DNA of 64,000 nucleotides from Symbiodinium natans (taxonomy: Eukaryota; Sar; Dinophyceae; Suessiales; Symbiodiniaceae), in assembly GCA_905221605.1 (NCBI GenBank), contig CAJNDS010000302.1, positions 290,342-354,341 of the forward strand. Direction: 5' to 3'. The position numbers and the translations under genes were made by a program. The notes below the pieces were generated by a model. It had not been told where the DNA came from. It saw only the letters and a list, made by a program, of their open reading frames with translations, and did not search any database. Below, in pieces: positions 46,901 through 56,890 of the stretch. How positions within the stretch are numbered: position 1 is the first letter of the stretch; each line of letters opens with the position of its first letter.

Positions 46901-48280
46901 CCATGACAGTGTATCCAGATACTCCTTCATCTGTCCATTTGCTGCATTCGCCATAACTCCGTATCCTTTTTCTCCCCCCTCGCTTCTCCGGAATTCCTCC
47001 ATCACGTCTCTTCCTCTCTTCAAGTATTGGCTTTCGTAGGCCCCCATAATCTCGTCTGCCATGCCTATCACCTTGATCTTGGGCTGCGCCTCCGTCCATA
47101 TCTTCAGCTTCTCCTCGCTCGACTTATGGCTGACCGCTATCCGCTCCGCAACCTGAGACGGTGGAATTGCATACTTCAATGGTCGCACGGCCAACCATGT
47201 CATCATGCCTTTGATCGCATCATCGAACGGGCTCTTCTCTGTGTCGTTCATGTGGATCTCCGCCCAATCTAGGGTCTTTCTGCTGATCCCTCCCCAGCAA
47301 GCCCTGAATGGGTCCTTGCTTCCGTTCGTGACGTCATATACACCTCCCACGGAGATGGCTATCGGTGCCACACCAGCTATCATCCTCTCATACGATCTTC
47401 CCCTCTGAAAGGACTTCTCTGTTTCATCCGTCGCGCCGATGAACTTAGGGGCCCATGGCGTATCAACGTCTCCTCCTGTGCCTGCTGTGGGCATGGCACA
47501 TCCCGGCACGTCTATCCCTCTGGCCAATCGCACTCCTATCAAGTCGTTCAGCTTTTCCCTCGACAGGTTCCCGGAATCGGGACTCGCCTGAGGTGGCGGC
47601 TTCGTCGCCCCTCCATGCGACCTCGGCCTATCCCAGTTCGCTATCACCCTCTCCAGGTAGTCCGTGGCATCCGTCACAGTCGCAGCTATCAGAGGGATCT
47701 TCTCCCTTATCCACGCTTCAGGATTCCGCCTTGTACACCGTAGTACCTCCCAGAGATACATAATCTTGTGCACTCGCATTCTATCCACATCGTAGCCCAC
47801 GGCCGGTCGTTTACCTCCTTTCTTCGCCGTCTTGGCCTGGGCCTCTTCCGCTCTCACACCAGCTATCCCACTGCTCATCCATTTCTTGAAGTCCGCATCG
47901 TCCTTGAAATGGCTGGGGATAGCTCGTCTAGCCCATACCTCCTGCATCTCTAGATTTCCCTCCAACATCCAGTGTATTCTAGCCTGTTCTCGTTCCTTGG
48001 CTCCGACTGGCAGATACGAGTACGTCGTCACCCCTGGCACTCCATCCTCCGTCTCGGCCTTGAGGTATCTATCCGCGTCGGAAAACACTTTCTCCAGGAA
48101 GTCTATCATAGCTTGTGCTCGATCACATCGCTCCCTCTCTCCTGCATCCCTGGCCTGGCGCTCCGGACGTTGCCATCGTACCCCTACTGTCCTTGAAGAC
48201 GAAGCGGTCCCAGGATCTTCGTTGCTTCCGATATCTCTATCCCGTTCACTCAGCGATACCGATCCGAACATCTCTCCCAT
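37955..48280 (-). CDS. Retroelement ORF2, giant protein
   Basis: 3,441 codons from ATG (MGEMFGSVSLSERDRDIG), 78 nt after the pol stop. Around residues 530-640 a segment begins GWIFHGTSLEALWSMIASGG; the HGT motif with a following helix resembles ADP-ribosyltransferase-fold proteins, but this is only a fold guess. A Cys cluster near residues 2,080-2,125 (CWGYHCHACF ... CPVCEKELGQ) may bind zinc. Residues about 2,950-3,330 are a long coiled coil (KELESELEELKKEYKATK and many similar). An acidic/Lys-rich linker lies near residues 1,340-1,450. No gag zinc knuckle, protease or integrase motif seen. The part 41,796-48,280 is repeated at 50,328-56,812. Confidence 0.75.
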   Translation of the reverse strand: MGEMFGSVSLSERDRDIGSNEDPGTASSSRTVGVRWQRPERQARDAGERERCDRAQAMIDFLEKVFSDADRYLKAETEDGVPGVTTYSYLPVGAKEREQARIHWMLEGNLEMQEVWARRAIPSHFKDDADFKKWMSSGIAGVRAEEAQAKTAKKGGKRPAVGYDVDRMRVHKIMYLWEVLRCTRRNPEAWIREKIPLIAATVTDATDYLERVIANWDRPRSHGGATKPPPQASPDSGNLSREKLNDLIGVRLARGIDVPGCAMPTAGTGGDVDTPWAPKFIGATDETEKSFQRGRSYERMIAGVAPIAISVGGVYDVTNGSKDPFRACWGGISRKTLDWAEIHMNDTEKSPFDDAIKGMMTWLAVRPLKYAIPPSQVAERIAVSHKSSEEKLKIWTEAQPKIKVIGMADEIMGAYESQYLKRGRDVMEEFRRSEGGEKGYGVMANAANGQMKEYLDTLSWQIGGPTSVLHLLHWSLAEEVITFPEVQADGGIKDVKEHFTDSRCMWVPTKAEYAGAEKLNQQMSVGNEEFNVPGWIFHGTSLEALWSMIASGGIDRSHPLVTWTTGAPSVNDSAGCWFGRSICGTASYSTWHSLGNGWIVRVLAGFRRIGKNVKMDVGTRRSSVPEGQIRMDVDRVEIDGVLFCFMRATRIVGHALICRPKHPGLGANSHLMSEMSALMEKHPQGVERLYWRYHLEKRAIIGPARGPLPERPVDWKMEHEFLHREGDENVTKVVEQPTGSRSGLIELMRGWIAELPSGGGVSGPDRDKDYYPVDSEWANVIRLLEYMGIEAPMATGHDSAVVKMPWRSFVGPAIYRRCVESSGIEEKVMENANKATHHMGKVLEMADVGSIVLGIEKAPRKYGWNRPEDVDQSWAFEAQAWAAIIGIGMGGVGGRLMEPALSSELESAVETYEWMFDIATAFHERKAAELVTWWAEGMKPPLQLRCSADQKTYVHIIIPEGIEGVSNKKNPASPGEVREWIAMLLKAHGDYGKAAESMSFITHKLTGTQEMTYQGAYKKVQEVCKECVSKGMGGNQVTNIVVILAPAGMAAGNARRAIDEVRRFEATDDDTKTKVARETRETIRKANANVLWVGPGNFEENGFPTNYRVREEAKELIRAGEAMDKLMKKSGIITLPWNVMCTAFPRMGVDAGKLYISAGRTFGFWAQILFISMFGMMWPTPRDMELYDRETSAIREVISEEGRDSIGEVGVWLRRWIEVAKADRSLKTKVIVPETKITGATESLRTSDRQGVYTEMAARIDESVWKTMCGKSEAHCVSAGDRGSWHRMKVIIYTAAGFHMKDPEYQALRAMAAIGQLKAMADDAEMMEDDAESDGEEDDAMGEDRPENQSAREGDASITEECKEGSDEGFATVRSRSEQKKAKKENREAKKRKELLESAQELANQRQEKQARDEKRKSAGEKAGDGRDGGALRGTAGIGDQGDRPPAPPVPTRGDTKGAVMQAPRWKGGAGTGSNIKTLSDLKSEQEYSDRETQQEMRSGDSGERPMVIGSGGTVGVVADGTELDRVECVGTGESGGILRLRMEEEGSPVIDAPWSRNARAGQVLGEGHLIEMQHWIRCYGAPPMAWTTIVVQVIRRMIRATCPREVTDEITPKEVYDIVKAGIYDSQVLSGTRPGAEPSYTGIALGTLMRSRILNVESNVGGMRKWVEQFYRVWMGMNGILGTVPELRADGGRLGRPGHKPTSISPPPSEPRVKPTSNDADEIEVEMRWIIYNVMIEPETLSLGYEELEMLWETKLFEVVQRAGEHLIDRVMTRIEAGTGGYPDSMDVADMVEEVTKQGFGSETGGTTPLNKIEFPSYVVRIWLAKFVRTMILEDMKFPREWANTMAWWIAQNMMLVKPETDIVEMIGNDSTLFEEIISSMRRIESMGQGYPADYYRWIEEIKEDALKEALKGRRSATGIRPEPLDSVAEAEEHGVNAREAKDDTMQIDAGGEMNKPESPEMDSKMEGVEAHEAMEPDSENERGQGFSELFGHGVDTIADREEDSHVARQNPEIYRRVVEDVWNQKHNFPFPWLDEARAERDELVKKMTDAVHERVTRENPVEESNTRGSGIHSFSEPVEWLRRICWGYHCHACFAWWLGYTGVDSNGEAFPCEGAVCPVCEKELGQVGKYSTLVKGRPPSVVLAAIVQNSYLPEYDPRRIVARLTERLAAEGMPWEEIDLFEPHELMVAAGIVVVDKPEAKLDFMDVIMTLGKIATDESGVLPEWNLDRCLERPQAPELMEDSVEPDARRRLRMAAASLRESPNWREEIQAIARDYRVEGMGFWRANPDVRREQWRRATEIAIERRASNLGPMELDRELRAQRVREVTQRLGPEVSDRLLIRGVNFSIFNLEDLMYKVLKDVTIEDLMAGLNSAGAGTVAAEIKKRIEQHQGRRPEFANIMNMKLGEVVRKQYQEQLELKYRPEDIQRWKPDRRREEIKKLPLWARCTMQRILLGGIRDKGANPSRIERRLYAYLQLIDFTLAEECNEPEDEEAGGVKKRGRNWQEVIKPEEMKEKIMIPHYKMNYRIARRRSTWEAVVEAAEAGQSWMIHSADGAVIRSTSWVTWTRDEGEGIGATVFNPIDYLTQTKKAAIRAMVERDMAEGDYHPNLYTEEAARGRTQYFPAHELVNALMVDSLRVTLTDRASKLCASAIFKNWVPQFERRDRLMAELHAVQVLLDGVVRSANQMPMVHPHMMYGLATLTKLRDFYAAMREAAEFYGLGSRPLGTIVADASMKEPMHPLERPEMMATNVRDVMRSMASALILTEMPETWEGLTLAEYRDRQERAAVEMDEQDRRMGWDRMRERAMTGHERKYNTAVIRQDPDDSKAVMLNMSLVAANPITAHRAPTANIRSDRVEHGRDVPGELRADRFLTGDIEAEPTHRPFMIQADRMRASMESVVTKIIDGTLISTQKGKENMTDRERLQEAEDRIKQLKFRLTNVAVRLVMVGLIDEDEDDPLCEEFDEDYERRKYYSDEEWKNIKEAEVQLGERDILVMRRGDLRGMPREEVVARMIAKLADKVSEVEKCKWVIGRMAEERMDKAGIAAEVRARAIEDKTKIEDLSRQLEDMKVEPRGGGRTNVGYKGLESMHAENENHKLKEELAVAVHERDRLARRVGELEGAAENNAKLVAEVEVHLRERREELRRIGAINEMRDEFRALRDRMEKTAPSGSGATSSEGTSEEGKIAGDRRVKELESELEELKKEYKATKHAGQEQGQEFSELKKTLQETAKLRDDEEKERETMRKQAEENLKKYQDKESELRDSLQKIEEREAALKDARDKLEQAEERLRGYQTMEDELKESRRRAQESEAAMKKAMDRIRQLEDQLPKTEKEKDTEDKGAEKDSQKGATTPDVKTDPDPTKDSQEPDKMDDEHAAADDSMNTVDPKTSAGTTNYESAVPESARNFGGPIEQYSLGGRAAMVELDNPVKGARIYKND

Positions 48281-50227
48281 GGCTTCACGCTATGCAAGTC
48301 GTTAGATCCGTCCTCTTCCTTACACTCGCAAACAACTCGAGGTCACACAAAAGTCGCTCTAGTCAAGACGTCGTTGAAGAGCATTACAAAGTGCTTCAAT
48401 ATTCACCATATCGCTACTTTCTATCCGAGCCTTTGATTCTTCATTAATGTATATGGTGCATTGTACGTCCTCTCCTTTGTCATGAAGCTCTCCTATCTGC
48501 GTCTTTCCCCGCATTCGAGCCAGTTTTCCACGTGCAGCAAGAATTCTCGCTATTCCCTCGGATATGGCGGCATCACTGCGATTGATCAGAACAATCCCGA
48601 TGCCCGCAGCGATCACTCTATCGACTAGTAAAGCTAGGCTATCAGCCGCACTTTGGTCCTTTCTTCCCAGCTTAAGCTCTGCTCCGCGGGCTAGTCGAGA
48701 AGGCGAGTCAACTCGCTTCGGTGCTATCACAACTATCCCGTCGCACTCACCGACGATCGCCTCATCGACCTCCAGAATTGGCGAGTGTTTGATATCCCAC
48801 ACCATTTCCCAAATTGTCCATCTTCCCACTATGGACTTTGCTATCCCGACGTTATCCCTGATGTCATACTCGAGCTGATTTTGGGATACCCCCCGGCACG
48901 CGGGCATAGCTAAGATGGTTCCCGTTGCGTTCCCGAACTCCTCTTCACCGAAATGTGCGGTAATGTACATATCCCTTAACCACTCTCTTGCTTCATTGAT
49001 GGCCTTGGTCATCATGTTGGCAGCCTGATACTCAGTAGGACAATTGACAAACGTGAACATGACTGCCTCGTAGAACTGGTTCAGCCTAGCTATGTCTATT
49101 CGTTGTGTTCTAGACAGGTACCTCATGCTCGGATTCTTGCCCGAGACAATCACTCTAACAGCCGCCTCATTGTCTTCTGCCACTATCAAGGGTTCTATAC
49201 TCTCCTTCATCATCTCCCATAGTGCCAACCCCGGTATTCCCTGTTTCGTGATGCCATCGTGCAGGGCTACTATTTCAGCTTCAGGGGTACTTTTGGAGCA
49301 CGACGTTTGCTTCTTACAGTAAGCAGCTATAGGAACGAAAGTGCGCGGTCCTGAAAGACAAAGATATACCCCCGACGTAGATCTATGGTCGTTCTTGTCG
49401 CTGGCAAGATCGGCGTCGCAGTAGTATAGTACAAGACGGATGTCTCCTATCCTATCCCCGACCCATCCGTAGAGGCTCGTTGTGGTCGTCTCGTTGATGT
49501 ATGAGATCAGTCTATGCATTCTCTTGTCACAGAGATGTGTCCAGGTCGTCAGCCTCGACGCCAGAACCTGTACTGGTCGCAGTAGGTCATACCTTCCGAC
49601 TCTGGCCCCATACAAGATCTTCATGAGTACCGCAGGGGCGTGCTCTTTCAACACTCCCGGCCCCTCATCCGGCAGCTCGTACTTGGCTATCCCCATAATT
49701 TCGTTCACCTTGTCGTCTACTGGGTTCTCGTCGAACTCTGGGCGGCTCTCGTCGAGATATGGGGTCTTAGCTTTATCCAGTGGCTTAGGATATGCCGTCG
49801 AGCACAACTCTTGATATCTATCCACACACTGCTTCATGAAATCGGTAACATCATATCGAAGGATCCTGATCTCATCTGGACTATCTTCCTTCGCCTCGGC
49901 CTTCCCCACGAAATTAGGCGGTTCTTTCTTGGGCTCGATGATCTTCGTCCACTCGTGTCTCGGCTCAAACGGCGACCGAAAAGGTATCGCGCTAGCCGTG
50001 TGCAAGCATCCTAAGTATCTGCCCATACTTCGTGGCTCTTCGAGCTTGATTCTCTTCGCCAGCTTCTCCCATCCTATCGCTAAGTTCTCTTTGGGCCCCG
50101 CAAGCTTGAAGTCGTCGACGTAGATCACCAGCATCAGCTTCAGCTCCTTATGGAAGAACACACTAGGCCAATCTGAGAGGAATTCGAAGCCGACCTCAGT
50201 CACGGCCTTTTCGCAGTGCTTTTCCCA
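41796..50227. repeat. 8.43 kb near-identical segment, left copy
   Basis: Matches 50,328-58,760 at a constant offset of 8,532 (8,533 after one indel). I saw about two dozen substitutions and one 1-bp indel, roughly 0.3 percent. The segment runs from the point where the right contig starts to the point where the left contig ends, as an unmerged overlap would. Confidence 0.95.
48359..50227 (-). CDS. Pol polyprotein, C-terminal part (left contig)
   Basis: Open without interruption from the assembly gap to the stop at 48,359. It contains the end of the Copia reverse transcriptase (WPSVFFHKEL, catalytic YVDD, KLAGPKENLA), the connection region and Ty1/Copia RNase H (CDADLAS, then SKSTPEAEIVALHDG and EDNEAAVRV, the expected Asp-Glu-Asp). 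After RNase H come about 200 residues not usual in Copia pol, with GECDGIVVIAPKRV and AAGIGIVLINRSDA, a probable alpha/beta fold. Nearly identical to 56,891-58,760, but in this copy the frame is intact. Confidence 0.85.
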   Translation of the reverse strand, partial: WEKHCEKAVTEVGFEFLSDWPSVFFHKELKLMLVIYVDDFKLAGPKENLAIGWEKLAKRIKLEEPRSMGRYLGCLHTASAIPFRSPFEPRHEWTKIIEPKKEPPNFVGKAEAKEDSPDEIRILRYDVTDFMKQCVDRYQELCSTAYPKPLDKAKTPYLDESRPEFDENPVDDKVNEIMGIAKYELPDEGPGVLKEHAPAVLMKILYGARVGRYDLLRPVQVLASRLTTWTHLCDKRMHRLISYINETTTTSLYGWVGDRIGDIRLVLYYCDADLASDKNDHRSTSGVYLCLSGPRTFVPIAAYCKKQTSCSKSTPEAEIVALHDGITKQGIPGLALWEMMKESIEPLIVAEDNEAAVRVIVSGKNPSMRYLSRTQRIDIARLNQFYEAVMFTFVNCPTEYQAANMMTKAINEAREWLRDMYITAHFGEEEFGNATGTILAMPACRGVSQNQLEYDIRDNVGIAKSIVGRWTIWEMVWDIKHSPILEVDEAIVGECDGIVVIAPKRVDSPSRLARGAELKLGRKDQSAADSLALLVDRVIAAGIGIVLINRSDAAISEGIARILAARGKLARMRGKTQIGELHDKGEDVQCTIYINEESKARIESSDMVNIEALCNALQRRLD

Positions 50228-50327
50228 NNNNNNNNNNNNNNNNNNNNNNNNNNNNNNNNNNNNNNNNNNNNNNNNNNNNNNNNNNNNNNNNNNNNNNNNN
50301 NNNNNNNNNNNNNNNNNNNNNNNNNNN
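50228..50327. other. Assembly gap, 100 N
   Basis: Exactly 100 N, a conventional placeholder for a gap of unknown size. Translation through it joins the N-terminal part of ORF2 to pol, which is an artefact. Confidence 0.99.
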
Positions 50328-53300
50328 ATCCTCCTTGGATCGTATTCAGGTAGATATGAATTCTGCACGATCGCCGCCAACACCACCGATGGTGGCCTGC
50401 CCTTTACCAAGGTACTATACTTTCCCACTTGTCCCAGCTCCTTCTCGCAGACCGGGCACACAGCGCCTTCACACGGAAATGCTTCGCCATTGCTATCTAC
50501 CCCCGTATATCCCAACCACCAAGCAAAGCACGCATGACAATGGTATCCCCAGCATATCCTTCTAAGCCACTCGACCGGCTCGCTGAAGCTATGTATTCCC
50601 GACCCTCTCGTGTTGCTCTCCTCTACCGGGTTCTCCCGGGTGACCCGCTCATGCACCGCGTCCGTCATCTTTTTCACGAGCTCGTCCCTCTCCGCCCTCG
50701 CTTCGTCCAACCACGGGAATGGGAAGTTGTGCTTCTGGTTCCATACATCCTCCACGACTCGCCTATAAATCTCCGGGTTCTGTCGTGCTACATGACTATC
50801 CTCTTCCCTGTCAGCTATCGTATCAACTCCGTGTCCAAACAACTCCGAGAACCCTTGACCTCTCTCGTTCTCACTATCGGGCTCCATCGCCTCATGAGCT
50901 TCCACGCCCTCCATTTTGCTATCCATCACCGGACTCTCGGGCTTGTTCATCTCTCCTCCCGCATCTATCTGCATTGTGGCGTCCTTTGCTTCCCTCGCGT
51001 TCACCCCGTGCTCTTCAGCCTCGGCCACCGAGTCGAGCGGTTCAGGTCTTATCCCTGTTGCGCTCCTCCTGCCCTTTAGTGCCTCCTTGAGCGCATCCTC
51101 CTTGATTTCTTCTATCCACCGATAATAGTCTGCCGGATAGCCTTGGCCCATGCTCTCTATCCTTCTCATCGAACTGATGATCTCCTCGAACAGCGTGCTG
51201 TCGTTCCCTATCATCTCCACAATATCAGTCTCAGGCTTAACCAGCATCATGTTCTGCGCTATCCACCATGCCATGGTGTTGGCCCATTCCCTCGGGAACT
51301 TCATGTCTTCAAGAATCATCGTCCTGACGAATTTGGCCAGCCATATTCTCACCACATAATTCGAAAACTCGATTTTATTCAGGGGAGTAGTGCCCCCCGT
51401 CTCGGATCCAAATCCTTGCTTTGTCACCTCCTCCACCATGTCCGCAACGTCCATGCTGTCCGGGTACCCCCCGGTACCGGCTTCTATCCTCGTCATCACG
51501 CGATCTATCAAATGCTCCCCGGCCCTCTGGACTACCTCGAACAACTTCGTCTCCCATAGCATCTCGAGCTCTTCATAACCTAGGGAAAGCGTCTCTGGTT
51601 CTATCATTACGTTGTATATAATCCACCGCATCTCCACCTCTATCTCATCCGCGTCGTTGGATGTAGGCTTCACTCTAGGCTCACTCGGCGGCGGTGAAAT
51701 CGATGTAGGCTTGTGTCCAGGCCGGCCTAGTCTGCCTCCGTCAGCTCTCAACTCTGGCACGGTCCCCAATATTCCATTCATGCCCATCCACACACGATAG
51801 AATTGCTCTACCCACTTCCTCATGCCTCCGACGTTGCTCTCAACGTTCAATATCCTGCTTCTCATCAAAGTTCCCAAAGCTATCCCGGTGTATGACGGTT
51901 CGGCGCCAGGCCTCGTCCCCGACAGCACCTGTGAGTCATATATTCCCGCCTTCACAATGTCGTACACTTCTTTGGGTGTGATCTCATCGGTAACCTCCCT
52001 CGGGCACGTCGCTCTAATCATCCTGCGTATCACCTGTACCACTATCGTTGTCCATGCCATCGGTGGGGCTCCATAACAGCGAATCCAGTGCTGCATTTCT
52101 ATCAAATGCCCCTCCCCCAGCACCTGTCCTGCCCTCGCATTCCTCGACCATGGGGCATCTATCACAGGCGATCCCTCTTCTTCCATCCTCAATCTCAATA
52201 TCCCCCCGCTCTCTCCAGTACCCACGCATTCCACTCGATCCAGTTCTGTCCCGTCGGCAACTACTCCCACCGTGCCTCCAGATCCTATCACCATCGGTCC
52301 TTCGCCACTGTCTCCGCTTCTCATTTCCTGCTGCGTCTCTCTATCCGAATATTCCTGCTCGGACTTGAGGTCGCTCAGGGTCTTGATGTTGCTACCCGTC
52401 CCAGCACCACCCTTCCATCTGGGAGCCTGCATAACCGCCCCCTTGGTATCGCCTCGTGTTGGCACCGGTGGAGCCGGCGGTCTATCCCCTTGATCTCCTA
52501 TCCCAGCGGTTCCCCTAAGTGCTCCGCCATCTCTGCCATCTCCCGCCTTTTCCCCGGCACTTTTTCTCTTCTCGTCTCTTGCTTGCTTCTCTTGTCGTTG
52601 GTTCGCGAGCTCCTGAGCACTCTCGAGCAGCTCCTTCCTCTTCTTCGCCTCCCGGTTTTCTTTCTTCGCCTTCTTTTGTTCTGACCGACTCCTCACGGTG
52701 GCGAAACCCTCGTCACTGCCTTCCTTGAACTCCTCAGTTATCGATGCGTCTCCCTCTCGAGCAGATTGGTTCTCCGGTCTATCCTCACCCATAGCATCAT
52801 CCTCTTCTCCATCCGACTCTGCATCGTCTTCCATCATCTCTGCGTCATCTGCCATCGCCTTCAGCTGCCCGATAGCCGCCATAGCCCTTAGAGCTTGATA
52901 CTCGGGGTCCTTCATGTGGAAGCCGGCCGCCGTGTAAATGATCACTTTCATCCGGTGCCAAGAACCCCTATCTCCGGCTGACACACAGTGAGCTTCGGAC
53001 TTACCACACATTGTCTTCCACACCGACTCGTCTATCCTGGCAGCCATCTCCGTATACACCCCTTGTCTATCCGATGTCCTAAGGCTCTCCGTGGCTCCCG
53101 TGATCTTTGTCTCTGGCACAATCACTTTCGTTTTCAGTGACCGGTCTGCCTTCGCCACTTCTATCCAGCGTCTGAGCCAGACTCCAACCTCTCCAATGCT
53201 ATCCCTGCCCTCCTCGCTGATCACCTCCCTAATAGCTGAAGTTTCCCTATCATATAATTCCATGTCTCGCGGGGTCGGCCACATCATTCCAAACATCGAG

Positions 53301-56300
53301 ATGAACAGGATCTGTGCCCAGAAGCCGAACGTTCGCCCGGCACTGATGTACAACTTTCCCGCGTCCACCCCCATTCGAGGAAACGCCGTACACATAACGT
53401 TCCAAGGCAGAGTGATGATTCCAGACTTCTTCATCAGTTTATCCATGGCTTCTCCAGCCCTTATCAGCTCCTTAGCCTCCTCCCTGACTCTGTAGTTAGT
53501 GGGGAATCCATTCTCTTCGAAATTTCCGGGCCCTACCCAGAGCACATTGGCATTGGCTTTCCTGATCGTCTCCCTCGTTTCCCTCGCCACCTTGGTCTTA
53601 GTGTCATCGTCCGTAGCCTCGAACCGTCTAACCTCGTCTATTGCTCGGCGAGCATTCCCTGCTGCCATTCCAGCCGGGGCCAATATCACAACAATGTTCG
53701 TCACTTGATTCCCTCCCATGCCCTTCGAGACGCATTCCTTGCACACTTCCTGAACCTTCTTGTACGCACCCTGGTAGGTCATCTCCTGCGTTCCTGTCAA
53801 TTTGTGTGTAATGAACGACATACTCTCCGCGGCCTTTCCATAGTCTCCGTGCGCCTTCAATAGCATTGCTATCCACTCTCGGACTTCCCCTGGTGACGCC
53901 GGATTCTTCTTATTCGAGACGCCCTCTATCCCCTCAGGTATGATGATGTGTACGTAGGTCTTCTGATCCGCACTACATCGGAGCTGAAGTGGCGGCTTCA
54001 TTCCCTCCGCCCACCATGTCACCAGCTCAGCCGCCTTGCGCTCATGGAATGCAGTAGCTATGTCAAACATCCACTCGTAGGTCTCCACCGCGGACTCAAG
54101 CTCGCTCGAAAGCGCTGGCTCCATCAATCTCCCTCCAACTCCGCCCATTCCTATGCCAATGATAGCCGCCCAGGCCTGAGCCTCGAACGCCCAGCTCTGG
54201 TCGACGTCCTCCGGTCTGTTCCACCCATATTTCCTGGGTGCCTTTTCTATCCCCAACACTATGCTTCCCACGTCCGCCATTTCCAAAACCTTGCCCATGT
54301 GGTGCGTGGCCTTATTCGCGTTCTCCATGACTTTCTCCTCTATCCCGCTGCTCTCCACACACCGTCTGTAAATGGCTGGCCCCACAAAACTCCTCCACGG
54401 CATCTTCACGACAGCGCTATCGTGTCCCGTGGCCATTGGGGCCTCTATCCCCATATACTCCAACAAACGTATCACATTGGCCCATTCACTATCCACCGGG
54501 TAGTAGTCCTTGTCTCGATCAGGCCCAGACACGCCCCCACCGCTAGGCAACTCCGCTATCCATCCCCTCATGAGCTCTATCAAACCACTTCTTGAGCCAG
54601 TTGGCTGTTCGACGACCGTCGTGACATTTTCGTCACCTTCCCGATGCAGGAACTCGTGTTCCATCTTCCAATCCACAGGGCGCTCAGGAAGAGGTCCTCG
54701 GGCCGGGCCTATAATTGCGCGCTTTTCCAGGTGATATCGCCAATACAGCCTCTCAACCCCTTGCGGGTGCTTCTCCATCAGCGCCGACATCTCACTCATG
54801 AGATGGCTATTCGCTCCTAAACCCGGGTGCTTCGGCCTACAGATGAGTGCATGCCCGACGATCCTCGTGGCCCTCATAAAGCAGAACAGTACCCCGTCTA
54901 TCTCCACTCTATCCACATCCATTCGGATCTGCCCCTCAGGCACCGACGATCTCCTTGTCCCCACATCCATTTTGACATTCTTGCCTATCCTTCTGAAGCC
55001 GGCCAGTACTCTTACTATCCATCCATTCCCTAACGAATGCCATGTAGAGTATGATGCTGTACCACAGATGCTTCGTCCAAACCAGCATCCCGCAGAGTCG
55101 TTCACACTGGGAGCGCCGGTCGTCCACGTGACCAGCGGATGGCTTCGATCTATCCCACCAGATGCTATCATCGACCACAACGCCTCTAGAGACGTTCCGT
55201 GGAAAATCCACCCGGGCACATTGAACTCCTCATTCCCGACCGACATCTCCTGATTCAGCTTCTCTGCTCCGGCGTACTCGGCCTTCGTGGGTACCCACAT
55301 ACATCGCGAATCCGTGAAATGTTCTTTCACATCCTTAATCCCCCCGTCTGCCTGGACCTCCGGAAATGTGATCACTTCTTCGGCCAGGGACCAGTGCAAC
55401 AGGTGTAGAACTGACGTCGGTCCCCCTATCTGCCATGACAGTGTATCCAGATACTCCTTCATCTGTCCATTTGCTGCATTCGCCATAACTCCGTATCCTT
55501 TTTCTCCCCCCTCGCTTCTCCGGAATTCCTCCATCACGTCTCTTCCTCTCTTCAAGTATTGGCTTTCGTAGGCCCCCATAATCTCGTCTGCCATGCCTAT
55601 CACCTTGATCTTGGGCTGCGCCTCCGTCCATATCTTCAGCTTCTCCTCGCTCGACTTATGGCTGACCGCTATCCGCTCCGCAACCTGAGACGGTGGAATT
55701 GCATACTTCAATGGTCGCACGGCCAACCATGTCATCATGCCTTTGATCGCATCATCGAACGGGCTCTTCTCTGTGTCGTTCATGTGGATCTCCGCCCAAT
55801 CTAGGGTCTTTCTGCTGATCCCTCCCCAGCAAGCCCTGAATGGGTCCTTGCTTCCGTTCGTGACGTCATATACACCTCCCACGGAGATGGCTATCGGTGC
55901 CACACCAGCTATCATCCTCTCATACGATCTTCCCCTCTGAAAGGACTTCTCTGTTTCATCCGTCGCGCCGATGAACTTAGGGGCCCATGGCGTATCAACG
56001 TCTCCTCCTGTGCCTGCTGTGGGCATGGCACATCCCGGCACGTCTATCCCTCTGGCCAATCGCACTCCTATCAAGTCGTTCAGCTTTTCCCTCGACAGGT
56101 TCCCGGAATCGGGACTCGCCTGAGGTGGCGGCTTCGTCGCCCCTCCATGCGACCTCGGCCTATCCCAGTTCGCTATCACCCTCTCCAGGTAGTCCGTGGC
56201 ATCCGTCACAGTCGCAGCTATCAGAGGGATCTTCTCCCTTATCCACGCTTCAGGATTCCGCCTTGTACACCGTAGTACCTCCCAGAGATACATAATCTTG

Positions 56301-56812
56301 TGCACTCGCATTCTATCCACATCGTAGCCCACGGCCGGTCGTTTACCTCCTTTCTTCGCCGTCTTGGCCTGGGCCTCTTCCGCTCTCACACCAGCTATCC
56401 CACTGCTCATCCATTTCTTGAAGTCCGCATCGTCCTTGAAATGGCTGGGGATAGCTCGTCTAGCCCATACCTCCTGCATCTCTAGATTTCCCTCCAACAT
56501 CCAGTGTATTCTAGCCTGTTCTCGTTCCTTGGCTCCGACTGGCAGATACGAGTACGTCGTCACCCCTGGCACTCCATCCTCCGTCTCGGCCTTGAGGTAT
56601 CTATCCGCGTCGGAAAACACTTTCTCCAGGAAGTCTATCATAGCTTGTGCTCGATCACATCGCTCCCTCTCTCCTGCATCCCTGGCCTGGCGCTCCGGAC
56701 GTTGCCATCGTACCCCTACTGTCCTTGAAGACGAAGCGGTCCCAGGATCTTCGTTGCTTCCGATATCTCTATCCCGTTCACTCAGCGATACCGATCCGAA
56801 CATCTCTCCCAT
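50328..56812 (-). CDS. ORF2, partial second copy
   Basis: N-terminal 2,161 codons of ORF2, cut by the assembly gap. Includes the HGT-containing segment and the first Cys cluster. Differs from the left copy at several residues, for example a Gln/Glu change near the HGT segment and an Asp/Ala change in the acidic linker; all differences keep the frame. Probably the same gene as 37,955-48,280 seen on another contig or haplotype. Confidence 0.8.
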
Positions 56813-56890
56813 GGCTTCACGCTATGCAAGTCGTTAGATCCGTCCTCTTCCTTACACTCGCATACAACTCGAGGTCACACAAAAGTCGCT

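Noticed and set aside
48359-56812. A single 2,817-residue minus-strand reading frame
   Set aside because: It passes through the 100-N gap and joins ORF2 to pol from different contigs; the join is artificial.
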